A stretch of DNA of 64,000 bases. It comes from Epiperipatus broadwayi. Taxonomy: Eukaryota > Onychophora > Udeonychophora > Euonychophora > Peripatidae. This document shows, piece by piece, positions 47,356 through 60,702 of the stretch (its first letter is position 1; every line of letters begins with the position of its first letter). The notes below the pieces were generated by a model. It ran no database searches. It was not told where the DNA came from and worked only from the letters and a program-made list of their open reading frames with translations. Both the position numbers and the translations under genes were made by a program. The stretch lies in assembly GCA_028023455.1 (NCBI GenBank), contig JAQFVV010012545.1, positions 374,001 through 438,000 of the forward strand. The letters run 5' to 3'.

Positions 47356-49914
47356 GCATTAAGCACCTGGATTTTTACTCTTGTATTGATTGTAAAATAA
47401 AACTTGTTTAGACTTTTTTATGGTTGAATTTATAGCAACCAAACTTCCATTAAATATTTAGATCTCTATACTCAAACTGATAATCCAATATTTTTCTGTA
47501 TCATAAATATGACAAATGTTACTAAATTAATTAAGTTAGTACTAAACAAAAATTCTGTCTTGTCTAGTGAATAAATTGAATATGAAGAACAATAAACCTT
47601 ACCTTCATATTAAGTCTATTCATTTACCCCGGTCAAGTCGCTTTACAAGAAAGACCTATATTTTATTAAATAAAAAAAAATATTTAACCAGTGATCTTAC
47701 CAATTTCTTTTCATCTAAGGATTTCCCAAACTGATTATCCAATATAAATAGATTTTGGAAGCAAAGGAAACAAAATGATGGATGATGATACACAAAGATA
47801 ATATGTATTAAAAGTTTATGGTATTGTTCCATTCATTTCCATAATTTGGGAATAATGTTCATTAAGAATAAAGTTCTTTATTCCCGGGTCATCAATCATT
47901 GGTGAAGCAATCAATATACTCCACTGTTCCAAAATGTTCCTCCTGCATGATCTTGACATCTTCCATAAATTATTTCCATATAAATTGAAATTGCATTTTG
48001 AATTATATAGATGAAATATATATATATTAGGCATTTTAGTAAGAATAAATAATTACACTGCTTTAAGTTAAGATAAAAGCATTGGATCCTATAGCAAATT
48101 GGTTTACTCACGATGCATTTTAAATAACTTGAAATCTTCTTAAAATAATTTATTTGAATATAAATGTTTTTTAATATATTTATGTTCATTAAAATTCAAA
48201 TTTAGAATGATCTGGTTAAAAATTTCTCTAATTATTCTATTAAAGATAATCTCATTTTTGAAATGATTATTATTAATATTAAAGAGTAATTTATTTACTC
48301 TTTCCTTGAGTGATATTAAGAGTTTTCTCTTCATGAAGATTTAATAAACAAAGAAAATTCATTCAAACTACGATCCATCTTTTAATATGTTCGAAATTTG
48401 AACACAACAAAATAATTAAGCGTAATGACTAGTATATTTGTAGAAAATAGAATTAATTCAGAAATTATCTGCTTTAGCTTTTATAGTAGAATTGACTTCC
48501 AGTAGCATGTATTAAATTTATTATTTAATTTCATGATTTTGTATTCTACAATTGTTGAAAGTATTAAAATTAATAATTGAATTCTAATTTCATTTCCTTT
48601 GTGTTTAGTTGCTAAGATACGACTTTGACCTAAGGTTATATCTAAGTTTTACGTCTTGGTTAGTGATGTTAATTAACTTAATAAATATTATATATATACA
48701 AAAGATTGAAAAATAAACATTTTAATATTTAATTTTATTAAAACAACTATTCATTTAAGTTAAAATTTTATAATTTAACATGAAAGTTATATACTGTATT
48801 TACAATTATATTTTTCAGTTTATGTATAGGTATTGCACAAAAATAAGTGTGTTTAACAAGATTGTAAATTACCCTTACAACATCTACTCAAGACAAGTAG
48901 ACACTATTTAAACTGGGTACAAATAAAGCTTATGCTCTTCCATATAATAAAGCCAACATTCCACACACCAAAGAAACAAAGAAAAAACTAATTGATAATT
49001 TTCATATTTTTAGTAAGAAAAAAAATCAAGACATAATAACAATAATGTTTAAAAACATAAAATAATATTTGAAAAATAAATTTGAAAATAATATATTTAG
49101 CAATGAGGGCAATCATATCATCATTAGAAATTAAATTATTAGAAGGTTTAAATATTTATAAGAGTCTAAAAAGATTTAATTGTACAAAAAAAAAAAAATC
49201 AAACATGGCATCATAGTAAAAATATTTATCGCTAGAGTCTAATTCAACAATTTGGGTGTCGGGGTGATACTGAAATAATTAAAGTTTGTTATTGTAAACA
49301 TATTTTCGATAAAAAAGAGGGGGGGGGTGATTTCATGCATTGTATTATTCAAAAATTGCTAGGTCATTTCAAGAAAAGGGCTACTGCATGTAATAAAATG
49401 TGATATCTAATGCCATAAAAAAATACTACAACTAGTGTACTTTTAATATGTCAGAATTTTAATTTGTTTTTCAAAGCCAATTGTGCGATTAAGTTTTGAT
49501 ATTGTAGAGTTCTATAAATTGGTTACTCTTACAGTATTGATAAATAACAAGTCTTTATGCCATTAAGAGTACAGTTGAGATATTATTAAACACTGTGGTT
49601 TTTTTTTAATTCTAAATATATATTACATAAATAATAAGAGACTTAATTTTTTAAAAATTAATCTTCAATATAGTTTTTTTTTCCATGCAATGACTGACCA
49701 TTTTGCCAAAAAAAAAAAAATTGGCAAATATGAGCTTACTCTCTTTTCTTGATCTATTTTTCAATACATTTACACAGTGAAACAGCACTTTTTTTTTTTC
49801 TAATGATATCGTTTTGTTTTTGTAAATTTACAGCTTCATACATTTTCAGCTGGAATCATATTAGCAACTAATATCACCGAACACTACATTATTTTTTAAA
49901 CATATGGATAAAAG
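47356..49914. other. Intronic AT-rich sequence
   Basis: No gene recognised. A G-run occurs at 49319-49327, along with several poly-A/T tracts. 'cttgtaaagcgacttgaccg' (complement of about 47632-47651) is an isolated CpG-containing patch of unknown origin. Confidence 0.55.
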
Positions 49915-50225
49915 TATCATCACAACTTTAATGAAACATTTTGCCACCACTTTGGATAAAGATGACAATAAGAAATTGATGCTTACAGCATTAACGAGCT
50001 ATCTACAATCACAGATGGAAAAATCAACTCATAAGGAATTAAATAATACAGCTAGATGAAGATAAAAAAAAACTGAAAGAACTGATTCCATATCATGAGA
50101 TCATGAACAACACTTTTGAAGTATTTGGAACATTTTCTCTAGAGATCCTGGGTCATTAATTAATACCTGGCGTACGCCTCCAAAAAAACCAAGATCATCA
50201 AAGGATTAAAAAAGACAATACTTTT
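49907..50225 (+). pseudogene. Unidentified coding-like relic
   Basis: From an ATG at 49907 a frame of about 50 codons is open (charged, helix-like: 'KHFATTLDKDDNKKLMLTAL'). After a one-base shift near 50055 another continues with 'DEDKKKLKELIPYHEIMNNT' and 'VFGTFSLEILGH' before a stop. The composition is protein-like and unlike the surrounding noise. I do not recognise the family. It may be a fragment of a retrocopy or mobile-element protein. Confidence 0.3.
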
Positions 50226-50293
50226 AGAATGAGCAAATGATAACTCAGAAAACTTGATGATGATGAATGTTGAATGTAGGGATTATTATTTTG

Positions 50294-50387
50294 AATATTA
50301 TAAATCTCCGCACACTCACACATCAATAAGAGTTTAGAGTTTAAAAAATTCTTATTGATGTGTGAGTGCGCAGAGATTTATAATATT
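50294..50387 (-). repeat. Near-perfect 38-bp hairpin in the ALG8 intron
   Basis: Arms 50294-50331 and 50350-50387 match at 36 of 38 positions, around an 18-nt loop. In RNA of the minus strand, which is the ALG8 sense strand, both mismatches become G:U wobbles, so the stem would pair completely. The arms include 'cactcacacatcaataaga'. It could be a microRNA-like precursor or the ends of a tiny foldback transposon. No flanking target duplication was resolved. Confidence 0.8.
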
Positions 50388-50399
50388 TAAAGTAATAGC

Positions 50400-53300
50400 A
50401 AACTCTAATGCACAGAGATGTATATTTAAAATAATAGTGCATTATCAGAGTTCGACTTCCCATCTAATAATTTCAAGATTTTCAGCACTTTATAATAATA
50501 GATTTACATATATATTTTAAGTGCATACTTGTGTAATACGCACATTGCACAGTTTATATGTGCATATATTGCACATTAAGGGTTTTTTTTTTTTTCAAAC
50601 TACTATAAATACAAGATTCAGTTGCTTGTTAAAATAATATCCATAATTTATGGTACAATTTTATCCACAGGAAGGAGCTAAACTTTCCAAGAGAAATTCC
50701 TTGTTTTTTATAGGATCTTGCTTTAAGAAGTTTTTGGAAAACACATGAATTAAATATAAATTTATATTAAAATGTCCATACAATAAACGTTTTTATATGC
50801 ATTTTTTATCTTTCTTTTTTTTTTTTACATATTATCCTGCTTTTATTTTTAATTAGCCTGCATAAGACAAAATTTGTTATCCAGCCCTTCAAAGAAAAAG
50901 TTTGCTGGACCTTCCCTTAAGTTGTTTATAACTTAATAATCGTTTTTTTTTTTTTAAGTGTTTAACAAGAAATCTTTTTATGTTGTCTGATTAATTAAAG
51001 AAAGTTTAGAAACTTTAATGTATTTTGGTTTATTATTATCAACAAATAATTAAGTACTTATTCAAGTGTCACTTTAAACAACAAAATGGAAACAAATAGA
51101 GTAAATTCCTTTACGAAAGCAATAATAACAATCTTGTGAAAAAGAATAATTTCTTTCAAATTACCTCTTAGATTTCAAATAAAATGGCATTTTAATTGAG
51201 AACTAAATCCAGTTACCTCAATTAATGAATTAAAAAAAGCAACTTATCAGAATTTATTACAAAAAAAAATAATAATAGTTTCTTTTTTTAATCCAGTTCA
51301 TCTTGAAAACCTTTAACTCTTCAATAGTTTAAGAGTTCATTATTCATAAAGTACTTATCAGATGCAGACCTCATTATAGTAATCATTATTGTGAGTAAAA
51401 CCAAAACATTATTACAAACAAGACAATGATAATTAGTACATAAATAATAAAACAATAAAATAATACTATCACAGTAAGGTAAGTATCATAAATACAGATT
51501 ACTATCACTTAAAATAAATATAAATAATAAAGAAGAAGATTCATCAGTATAGATTTCATACAGGATTTTAAGTAGCTAACCTTTAACAACCTAATAAGAC
51601 AATTTCTTTTACTTTTACTGTGTGCCAAGTAGGAAATGTTGGAGATGTTTTTGCATTGCAGTGGGGTTATCTTTTTATGTAAATTAACAAGATACAATTA
51701 TTTGTAATTGTACACAATGATGACTGAGGGTAGCTGATATATAGATGATTTGCAAATCTTACACTCAAATTTCTATAGAAAAATATTCATAGAATTGAAA
51801 AAAAAAAAAAAATGAACAGAAAATATTGTCAAAAGGTGGTCTTAAACACAAATTTTTTTAAAAAAAATAATATTCTCTAATACTTGTCCAAATCATTTAA
51901 AGCTATAAACAAATATATATGAAGAGTCTAGCCCATAATCCTACTTTACTCACAATTTGTGGCTAAAATATGGGAGAAATTTGAGTAACTTTTGTGAGTT
52001 TTCACAGTAAACAGTTCAAAGCTAATCTAGGGATTTTAACAGGAGGAGAAAAATATCTCTTACAATTTGGAAAGATCAAATGAATGTAATTTATGCTACA
52101 GAGAGTCATAAAATAACAGCAAATCTAAAATTATCACAATATAAACATTACAATTTAAATGTCAGTAAACTTTTAGACTAGTGCAACATATACTTTTGCT
52201 GACATCATAAGGAGAAAAAAGTTTACATGTAATTTAATTTGGTTTAAATTATTTTATTTCTTTCTTAGCAAATATGTGATATATTTTTACAATTATTTAT
52301 TTAAATATATTTTCTTTTTTAAACAAATAATTAGTTAAATAAAATACAAAAAAAAAAGAAAGGTAATAAAATGAAATATGTAATCAGAGCAATACCTTTT
52401 CAATAATCAAAAGATTATCACATTGCCATTAAAAATATTAAATTAATGAAATTAAATTTGTCTTAATTCACTTTCTAAAACCTGAACAAATTATCTGTTA
52501 AGATAACTTAAGATGAATAAAATTTTATTTGAAATTTATAATTCTATTTATGCTTTAAAAAGTTACAACAACAACAAAAAAATCTACTACAGTCAATATG
52601 AATGAGTTTCTTTTTTGGCCAATTACATGTTGCCAGAGTATGTGTGTTTTTTTTTTTTTTCTCTTAACTTGTCTTCTTCCAAAATACTTCCAAATAAAAT
52701 CTGTAACTAATTACATTATATTTCTCAAAAAATAAATATTATGCAAGTATTTTGCAAAAATAATCACATATATGTAAACAAAATATGGAAAATATACATT
52801 TTCATTTTTGAAAATTAAAAAAAAAAAAGAATGGAAAGAGAACAACTAATCAGCAATTAATGGTGTTGTCAACTTGTTTATAGTAGTTCTCTCTATCTGA
52901 CATGCTTAGATTTTTTTTTTAATTTAATAAATCAATATTATTTTAGTTCTGATTTTTATCATCAAATAAATGCAAAATCTGCAAATGCTCAAGATAGCTA
53001 CAAATCACTAAATAGATTAACAATTAAAACTAAATGGTGGAAAGAACCCAATCTGTAATGAAAAATAAAATGCCACCTTCATAACATATTAAATTCTTTA
53101 TAGAGCACAATGAAAATCTTTGAAATATTCTGTAGAACAATCTTTGAATTAGCAACAATAATACAATCATCAACCTTATTACAAATCCAAGAAGTAAACA
53201 AAATAAACAAAATCCTTGCTTCATTTCAAATTAAAAAAAATTCCACCAATAAACCTATATCACACAATTTTCACTGCAAGATTATAATGATAATCTATGG

Positions 53301-54760
53301 TAATTGTAGCATCCCTCTCTATCAAGAAAATTAATAAGCATTTGTTGAATGAATTCCAATTTTTAAATATGAATAAATAATTTATACAGTCATAACAAAT
53401 CTTTGAAATTATTTTCTAAAATCAAAAATTGCATTTATATTTATTAAATTATCACAAAAATTCAGAATCACACTGTTTGAAATCTGCTTGACAGTGTCAT
53501 GATTATAAATATCAATGTTTATGTTTCAGTGATACTTCAAATATTTAAAAATGAAATTTATTCGAAAAAAAATCTTAGTGCAAACTGGAATATAATTCTT
53601 TTTTAATAATTACTATGAAAATATTTTGAAAAATAATTAAAAGTATTTAAATACATTATGAAATTATACAATTGCTTTTTCATTATTTTTGGAGAATATA
53701 GAAAAGTAGATTCTTAAATCATGTTATCAAAGAATCAACCAATCAATATTCTCTAAGCTTTTGGGAGCTTACTTTGGATTTTTTTTCTATAACATACTCT
53801 TTGCACTACTGATATTTTCAAATTGTTTTGTAATTAATAAATCAATATTTAGATTAGTTGAAGATTTTAATGCAAATTAGACATAAATAGTGGTAAGAAA
53901 GATTGAAAGAAGGGATTTAATATGATAGCACAGCAGTGCCATCAAAGTACTTCATGATCTCAAAACAATTATCAGCAGATTCATATTTGTTTTCATTATT
54001 TGCATTAACATTTTATCAAAACTGGTCTTAAGCACACAGATTTAGTGAAGAAAATTGTTTGCCTGATGATTAAAATGAACTCTTCTTTTATATATTGATG
54101 TCTATTATTCTTTTTATTAATTTACAAAGTTGATATATTATTTTTATTATTATGTTTGTTTTCAAAATTATGCTTAATTTTAAAAATGCATACTTTTTAT
54201 TTTAATGAATTAATCTTTATTTTTCTTTATACTTTCCCAATATTTAAATTACTTCTTAGAAAATAAAAAAATTCTTACAAGTAATATTTCAACTTTGCAA
54301 ATATAGAAAAAAAGTTTAGTAAACTGAAATATATTTCCAGAATAGCTTTTGTTATGTTGCCCTTCATGATAAAAATTTGTCAAAAATAAAATAAAATTTG
54401 TGAACTCCATTTTTATAACCAAAATGAATGTTGTAAAAAAAGTGAATAAAGCAAGAAAAATATGTTTTAAAATTTAAAATTCAACTTATAATTGATTTGT
54501 ATTCTTTAAAAACCAAATATTTTTTAATAAAATCATATCAATCTAACTATTTTATTTTTATCAAAAAATAAATATTTCACAAATATTTTGCAAAAACAAT
54601 AATAAAACTAGGAAAAATAAATAATTATCATTTTTGAATTTAGAATAAAAAATGAGAATTTGAAAACAAAAACTGCATTTAAAAACCAACCCTTAGATTT
54701 TTATATTAGATTCTCTGTATAATATTAACATGTAGAACTTTTTTAAATTAACCTTTTCGT
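50400..54760. other. Intronic AT-rich sequence
   Basis: Nothing recognised over 4.3 kb apart from homopolymer runs (e.g. 50582-50595, 51800-51813, 52647-52660). Confidence 0.6.
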
Positions 54761-55500
54761 ACTTCGCTATTCTGATGTTTTTCTTTGTCTCACACGTCAA
54801 TGTAAAATATATGATAAAATGATTATTACATATCAGAAAATAATAAATTTGACTTCATTTGATAGATATTTTTATTTACTACTGAAATAAATTTTAAATG
54901 TTCACATTTTATTTCTGTAAATATTAAAAAAATGAGACCGTAATCAAAACAAAGATGTTACACGTCATCGTTTCTAGAAAGATTATTTTCAGTTTATAAA
55001 ATCAACGAAATCTTCTTTGTTTCTGAATATTTTTAAAAACTTAAACGAATAATAATTTATTTCTCTAATATCTAACGAAATATGTTTTAAAAGTTTAAAT
55101 TTTCTAAATATTTATTGCAAAACTGTGATTATTTTCTTCCTCATAAATATAAATAGATTGTTTAAATCATAGCAAGTCTCCAAATTTGCTTCAGGCAATA
55201 TTTACGTTAGATGCTAATATAACATTATATTTTTGAAAATAAAGTATTTCAAGTCAAAATAAGTTATTAATCATTTATATTTGTTGATATCTAATAAATA
55301 TAGTATAAATTATTTTTAAAAAAATATCTAAAACCATAATAAATTCGCAAATAAACATGTTTTTGCGTCATTGGAAATTTTAATGTCATAAAACACTGAA
55401 TGTTTTACAGCCTTGGCAACACATAATGGCTCATCATGTCAGGGCGGGACTTATGTATATTGTTAGAATGGGAATTTCACGTTTTTGCAGAAATTTTGGG
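54761..55500. other. CpG-retaining intronic segment
   Basis: Many more CpG dinucleotides than neighbouring sequence ('ttttcgtacttcgct', 'acacgtcatcgtttc', 'cagggcgggac' at 55440-55450). No frame, splice sites or terminal repeats were recognised. It could be a promoter-like or enhancer-like region, or an eroded insertion. Confidence 0.3.
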
Positions 55501-56711
55501 CAAAAAATTTATTATAATTAAATATACTGTTTTACACACATTTTAATGTATAATACTTATGGAAAAAATTGCCAGGAGGCAAACTGACCAAAAGACAATT
55601 CTCTGTCATTTGAAGTATAAGTGGGTTAATAAATCTATATTTTAGTTGTAGTTTTTACTTTCAAATAAACCACTAAATTGGCAAATAAATACTAAAAAAA
55701 AATCACAAGAGTGACTTTAGGCTGAGTGACCAAAGTGCCAGTATTTACTCTGAGAATTTTCAGATCAGACATTAAAAAGACTAATGAATTTTGTCAAAAA
55801 CAAAGATTTAATGCATACATTTTATTTTCATTAAAATTCAAATGAAGAAAAATACTAAAAAATAGTAACCAAATAGGACAGATGAGTAATTTTAAAAACA
55901 GATCAGATAAAGAACTAAAAATAACTTTAAATATATAAAATTCTCAGCTCTGCACTTAGTGAAATAATATTATAAATAGTTTTTTTCAGTGACAAAAAGG
56001 AAGAAAATTATGTATTCAGAAATTCAATAAATTATTGATAATATCATCATTAATGTGATTATATGTTTAACAGATACCCACCTAGAATGATTCACATATT
56101 GTTATTCAAGTAAATTTCTTAAAATATGTTATCATCAAATACCTCTAAATAAAGTTCCTGCTTGAGTGTATGTGGTAAATGGGTGAACTTCATTATTGAA
56201 ACTACATATATTTTAAAGAAGACGAACTTTTGATTTCTAGAAGGATAGATATAGCTTTATCTTTTTTTCTTTTATGAGATAATTTGGGAATAATGATAGC
56301 TTCTTTTTTTCAAGTTAGTGCTAATAAAAAATATTTAGATATTAATGGCATGAATCTAAAGAAAATTCAGATGAATACTAATGCTGCCCAACTTAAGTTG
56401 TCATTCCATCCAGCAAGACATCACTTAACTCATACTTTGTATAATTCTTAATACAATTAGTTTGAAGTAAAGGTTTATTCAGTTTAATTTATTATTTGTA
56501 GTTGGGCGTGCTTTTGGCCGGTTAAGCTAGATTCATAACACTAGTAGACATCTGAGAATGTTGTAGTATTTATAAGTAAATGTTAATTTATTAAAATTGA
56601 TGAGTTACATATTCCACTTTTTGAAGAGTTGTATATTATTCTCTTTTTTATTAATTTCTCTTTCAAGACAGACCTGTTTTACATTTATTGGGTTGAAAAT
56701 ATGGCCAGATA
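55501..56711. other. Intronic AT-rich sequence
   Basis: Nothing recognised. A short less AT-rich patch at 56500-56530 ('gggcgtgcttttggccgg') may be an edge of the Penelope-like insertion. Confidence 0.5.
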
Positions 56712-57730
56712 GTGGTTGTCCAATTTATCAATATACGTGTAATAAATGAGAACTATAAACTCACATCGATAAATAATACCAAGTTATATGGGTCTGTATG
56801 GCAATCTACTAATATCATAAAAACACTGAAAAAAAAACAGAATATAAACCTCAAAAAAGAGACTTCATTATTGATATCTGAATTGGATAGATAGTGATAT
56901 TACCATGTTTTTCAACAATAAATACTATAGCATGGGAAAAGCATGGCCTATGGGTTTTTCCATAAGTGATCTAATATGTAGCTTAACACTAACTACAACT
57001 GAAGAAGAAATTATACCTAAATAAAGATCCTAATATAATTTACAAGTGGTATACGGATGATGTATTGATATGTGCACCCACTGAAAGCATTATAAAAATA
57101 TGTCAAGAATTAGTGCAAAAAAACTGAACTCTAATGGACAATTGAGCAGAAAACACCTCCAATAGATTGAAGTTTTTAGACCTACACCTTCAAAGAAAAA
57201 AATGATCATTAAATTAATAAAAATTCAAGGTGCAATTCACCCACTTCGCTTGGATAAAGTTTTTTATATAGAAATTTAAAACTACGTAAATAAGAAGCAG
57301 ACAGAAAAGTTAACATTGAGATTTATATAAAAGATTTAATCAGAATAGGATACTCCAGCAATACTTTAATAAAAACTATTAAAAAAATTTTACAATTAAA
57401 TTAGGCAAGCACAACCGTTTTCAGCAGATAACAAACCATAGATAAGTATACCATGTATACCTAAGCTTTCACAAAAAATAAAAAAGATCTGCACCAATAC
57501 ATATAACATAAATCTGAGAAAATCCCTCCTCTCCCAACCTGAACAGACTAATAAATAACACAAAAGATAATATATCCCAGGATCAAAATCCTCAGGTAAT
57601 GTACAAGACTGAGTGCAATAATGCCACTGGAAAATCAATATACACAAAGTAAAAGAAGCTTGGTTTGTCACTAACAATAACTACACTCTTAATATATATA
57701 TAAATATACAATTCTCCAAAAGGTGGAATA
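56712..57730 (+). pseudogene. Decayed Penelope-like retroelement, copy 2
   Basis: Same family as the 33.7-kb copy. An opening frame (56712-56894) ends in the 'IIKTLKKK...LKKETSLLI' helix that precedes the RT palm. 'GKAWPMGFSIS' (56935-56967) is the palm motif, 'YKWYTDDVLICAP' (YxDD at 57050-57061) the catalytic site, and 'RLKFLDLHLQ' (about 57166-57195) the following strand. Then 'IPKLSQKIKKICTNTYNI' (about 57450-57510) and 'KVKEAW' (57647-57664) lead to the end of the GIY-YIG region. The endonuclease core is largely lost. There are numerous stops and shifts. It lies antisense inside the ALG8 intron. Confidence 0.75.
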
Positions 57731-60559
57731 TGTAAATCATAATATTTTAATAAATTAGAGTTTACATATAAATACTACAACATTCCCAGATGCCTACAAG
57801 TACTATGAATCTGGCTTAACCAGCCCAAATAATAAATTAAACTGAACAAAGCTTTACTTTGCCAACATTCATAATGTTGAAAAACTAATTACAGTAGGAT
57901 AAGTAACAAAAAATAACCCAAATTCTTAATATCTTATAAAAATTGTTAAATGACAGCTATCATTCTGATCCATTACTAGGAAATAGTATATAGGTATTAT
58001 TATTTTCTTCAACAACCTACTTTATTTTTACTCCCATCATGGAATGCTTTTCAAAATAATTGCATTTATTTGAAATATTGTTTAAGATTAATTTTGAAAC
58101 TGCTAAAAAAAAATATCTGTATAAAAATCTTTACAACATTATTAAATTGTTGTGATTCTGCAATAAAGTTCTTGTTAATATATTAATTTGTTTTTGATAT
58201 TGTGTAAATTACAGATTTTTACATATATATATAATGTGATAAGAAGATATATATATAGCATTATCAAATCTTGTATATATCTAAACATAAAATAGTTGTA
58301 TTTGATTCATTTCTTTAATTAAATATGCTCACAGTGCATTAAGTGTAAAAAAAATAGATTTTCAAATATGTTTAAATGCATTATTACTTTATTATTTAAA
58401 CCAATATAAGACATATTTTGAGAGAAACAAAAAAATAAAATTCAATTTAAAATGTAGATGGCAGTACTATACAGGAATAACAAATGATGCACATCACATC
58501 AATACCGTACGAGACTGAAAACAAAACTAATAAAATAAAAATATTTCTTATGGACACTACTTAGTGATCAAATGTAACATTAAGTGAATTAAATTTAAAT
58601 ATTTATTTAATTAAAGAAGGACTATCAAATGATATTACAAATTTACTTGATAAAAATAATTTTAAAAGACAAATACGATTTGCTCACAATGGAAATTAAA
58701 TTCCTTGAATAGGGATGGAGTAAATCAAAATTAATGTGATATTAATGAACATAAATATAAAAAAAGTGTTAATAATAAAGACATTAATAAACATTTATAA
58801 TATTATTATTGATAAGAAATCACATAAAAAAATAATACTTCAATAGCTTATCCCTAATTGAGGATTTCTATCTATTTTGCTATCTCTTGTTAATAATAGC
58901 TAGGTATTCCCAAATCCATTAATAATTGAAGTTATCTTGATTGATTATGAGATGACTTCTGGGGGGAAAAGGTCTAAACCTGCAACAGACATTAAAAAAA
59001 TTTTGAAGTTTTATTCAGCTTTAACTTACAAACCCAATTCATGTACACACCAGGAATTTATTAATTTATGACAAAGACTTTAATAGGAGGTTTTAAGTCT
59101 GTAATGAATTTAGATTTTTAATATTTCCAGACCAAAATAACAATCAGCATAATCTATTATTACTCTTTTTGATGTTAAATAATAATAAGCAACTAAACTT
59201 TGCACTCACACTCACTTCAACAGTGCTTTAGGATACCTGCATTTACTCATAACTATCCATTTATCATAAATTAATGCTAGCACATTATTCCAACAAAACA
59301 TTGCATGACTCAAGTTTACATTCAACACCTGAAATAAGACAGATTACTCATGTTTACAATAGATATCTTCAAAGCAGTGATAGATTGGAATACACAGAAG
59401 GATTTGATTTCATTTAAAAAGCCATATGAAAAATACTAAAATATGGATTTCAATTTTTAGCATATTACTGTTACATATATAGTTGGATAAATAATAATGG
59501 ATTATATACCCAAAATTGTCAATATAAAAACAAATTTTACATTTAAGCTATTAAAATTTATTAACATATCTTTATATAATGAGTTTTCTCAATTTGTTTC
59601 ATTTTTTTTTTTTGAAAATTTGGTAACCTCGGGTTATAAAAAATGTTCAATTTGTGCTAAGATTTAAAATTGGTATTGCTAATTTAAGAGTTAACTGCAT
59701 TTTATTATATTGACATATATTAATAAAAATAACTGTAAGCCATTTTCCTTTATATATCATAGAGGCAAAACTCTCCATACTATTATTTCACTTAGTCTCC
59801 ATGAAACATGTTTCAATTAAAGATGGCTAGCATACTTTAGTTTTACTTTTTGTCAATAGGTGAAAACCATTCAGACAAATAAAAATGTATTTGCATGGTA
59901 GAAAGATGGGTAAGATGTAGTTATTTAGAACGGGATGTCATAAATGTTTATTATATGACAAAAATTAATATTTTTTTTTTACTTTAAAATGATAAAATAT
60001 TTTTTTCATAAAATAATGTTTTTAATTTTATTCATATTGTGGTTTTCTATAAAATTTGAGAGAGAAAGCATTTGACTGAGAAAATAAGCAATAAGATAGT
60101 ATAAAAAAGATTTGAGTATAGTTTGTGATTATATACCATCCTCTTTAAAACAATCTATTTTAATATATAGCATAGAGTACTACATTATAACCTCATATTA
60201 TTAATTGAATTTCTTAAATTTATTTTTTCAAACAATTGTCACATAACTTTTTGAATGGTATAAGATTAAGAAGATATTTAAAATAAGTATAAAAATATAG
60301 CAAAATTTTTTAAAATGTATATAATACTTTTATTTTTTAAAGAACTTAAAAGCTAATGATCATAAACTAAGTGAAAACTATTATCAATTTAAAATAATAT
60401 TTTAAACTTATTGATAAGATTACACTGTCATCTGAAATACTTCATTATCCATTATCAGTGACAATTAATTTAATAATAAACTTAGATTTAAGCTACTTAA
60501 TTTTTGCTTTGCATTATAATGAAAGACATTAAGTACATATGTTTGTGTAGATTACTTAC
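57731..60559. other. Intronic AT-rich sequence next to the upstream exon
   Basis: No further element recognised. An AT microsatellite occurs at 58220-58260. Confidence 0.6.
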
Positions 60560-60702
60560 CAACATCGCCAAAAATGTAAGAACAACAGTAACAGAAGGTG
60601 ATACAGATGGAAGCACCATATGAGAAAATTCTTGCACCAAACCCCCTGTCATAGATGCTTGCCTAGGCACTTGATCACCAGAAAGCAAGCCAAGTTTTGA
60701 GA
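60560..60702 (-). CDS. ALG8: ALG8 coding exon (first of two seen)
   Basis: 143-nt exon of the ER glucosyltransferase ALG8. On the minus strand the acceptor 'ttttttcttatag' precedes it and the donor GTAAGT follows. It enters with the last two bases of a codon and leaves in phase 0, compatible with the exon at 40859-40998. The peptide reads 'DQVPRQASMTGGLVQEF' then 'HMVLPSVSPSVTVVLTFLAM'. It matches the ALG8-specific 'IPKASMTSGLVQQF.HTVLPSVTP' region, followed by the start of a membrane span. The frame stays open past both splice sites (60497-60787), but those extensions are intronic. Earlier exons should lie beyond the right edge of the window. Confidence 0.93.

Larger units (their letters stand above)
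40999..60559 (-). other. ALG8: 19.6-kb ALG8 intron
   Basis: This sequence separates two exons whose conceptual join (…LAML + PTFYHIW…) aligns without gap to the known protein, so no coding exon is missing between them. It runs from GTAAGT (donor, 60554-60559) to TCTAG (acceptor, 40999-41003) on the minus strand. It hosts several independent insertions listed separately. Confidence 0.8.

Noticed and set aside
57396-57677. 93-codon minus-strand frame
   Set aside because: Antisense to the second Penelope-like relic.
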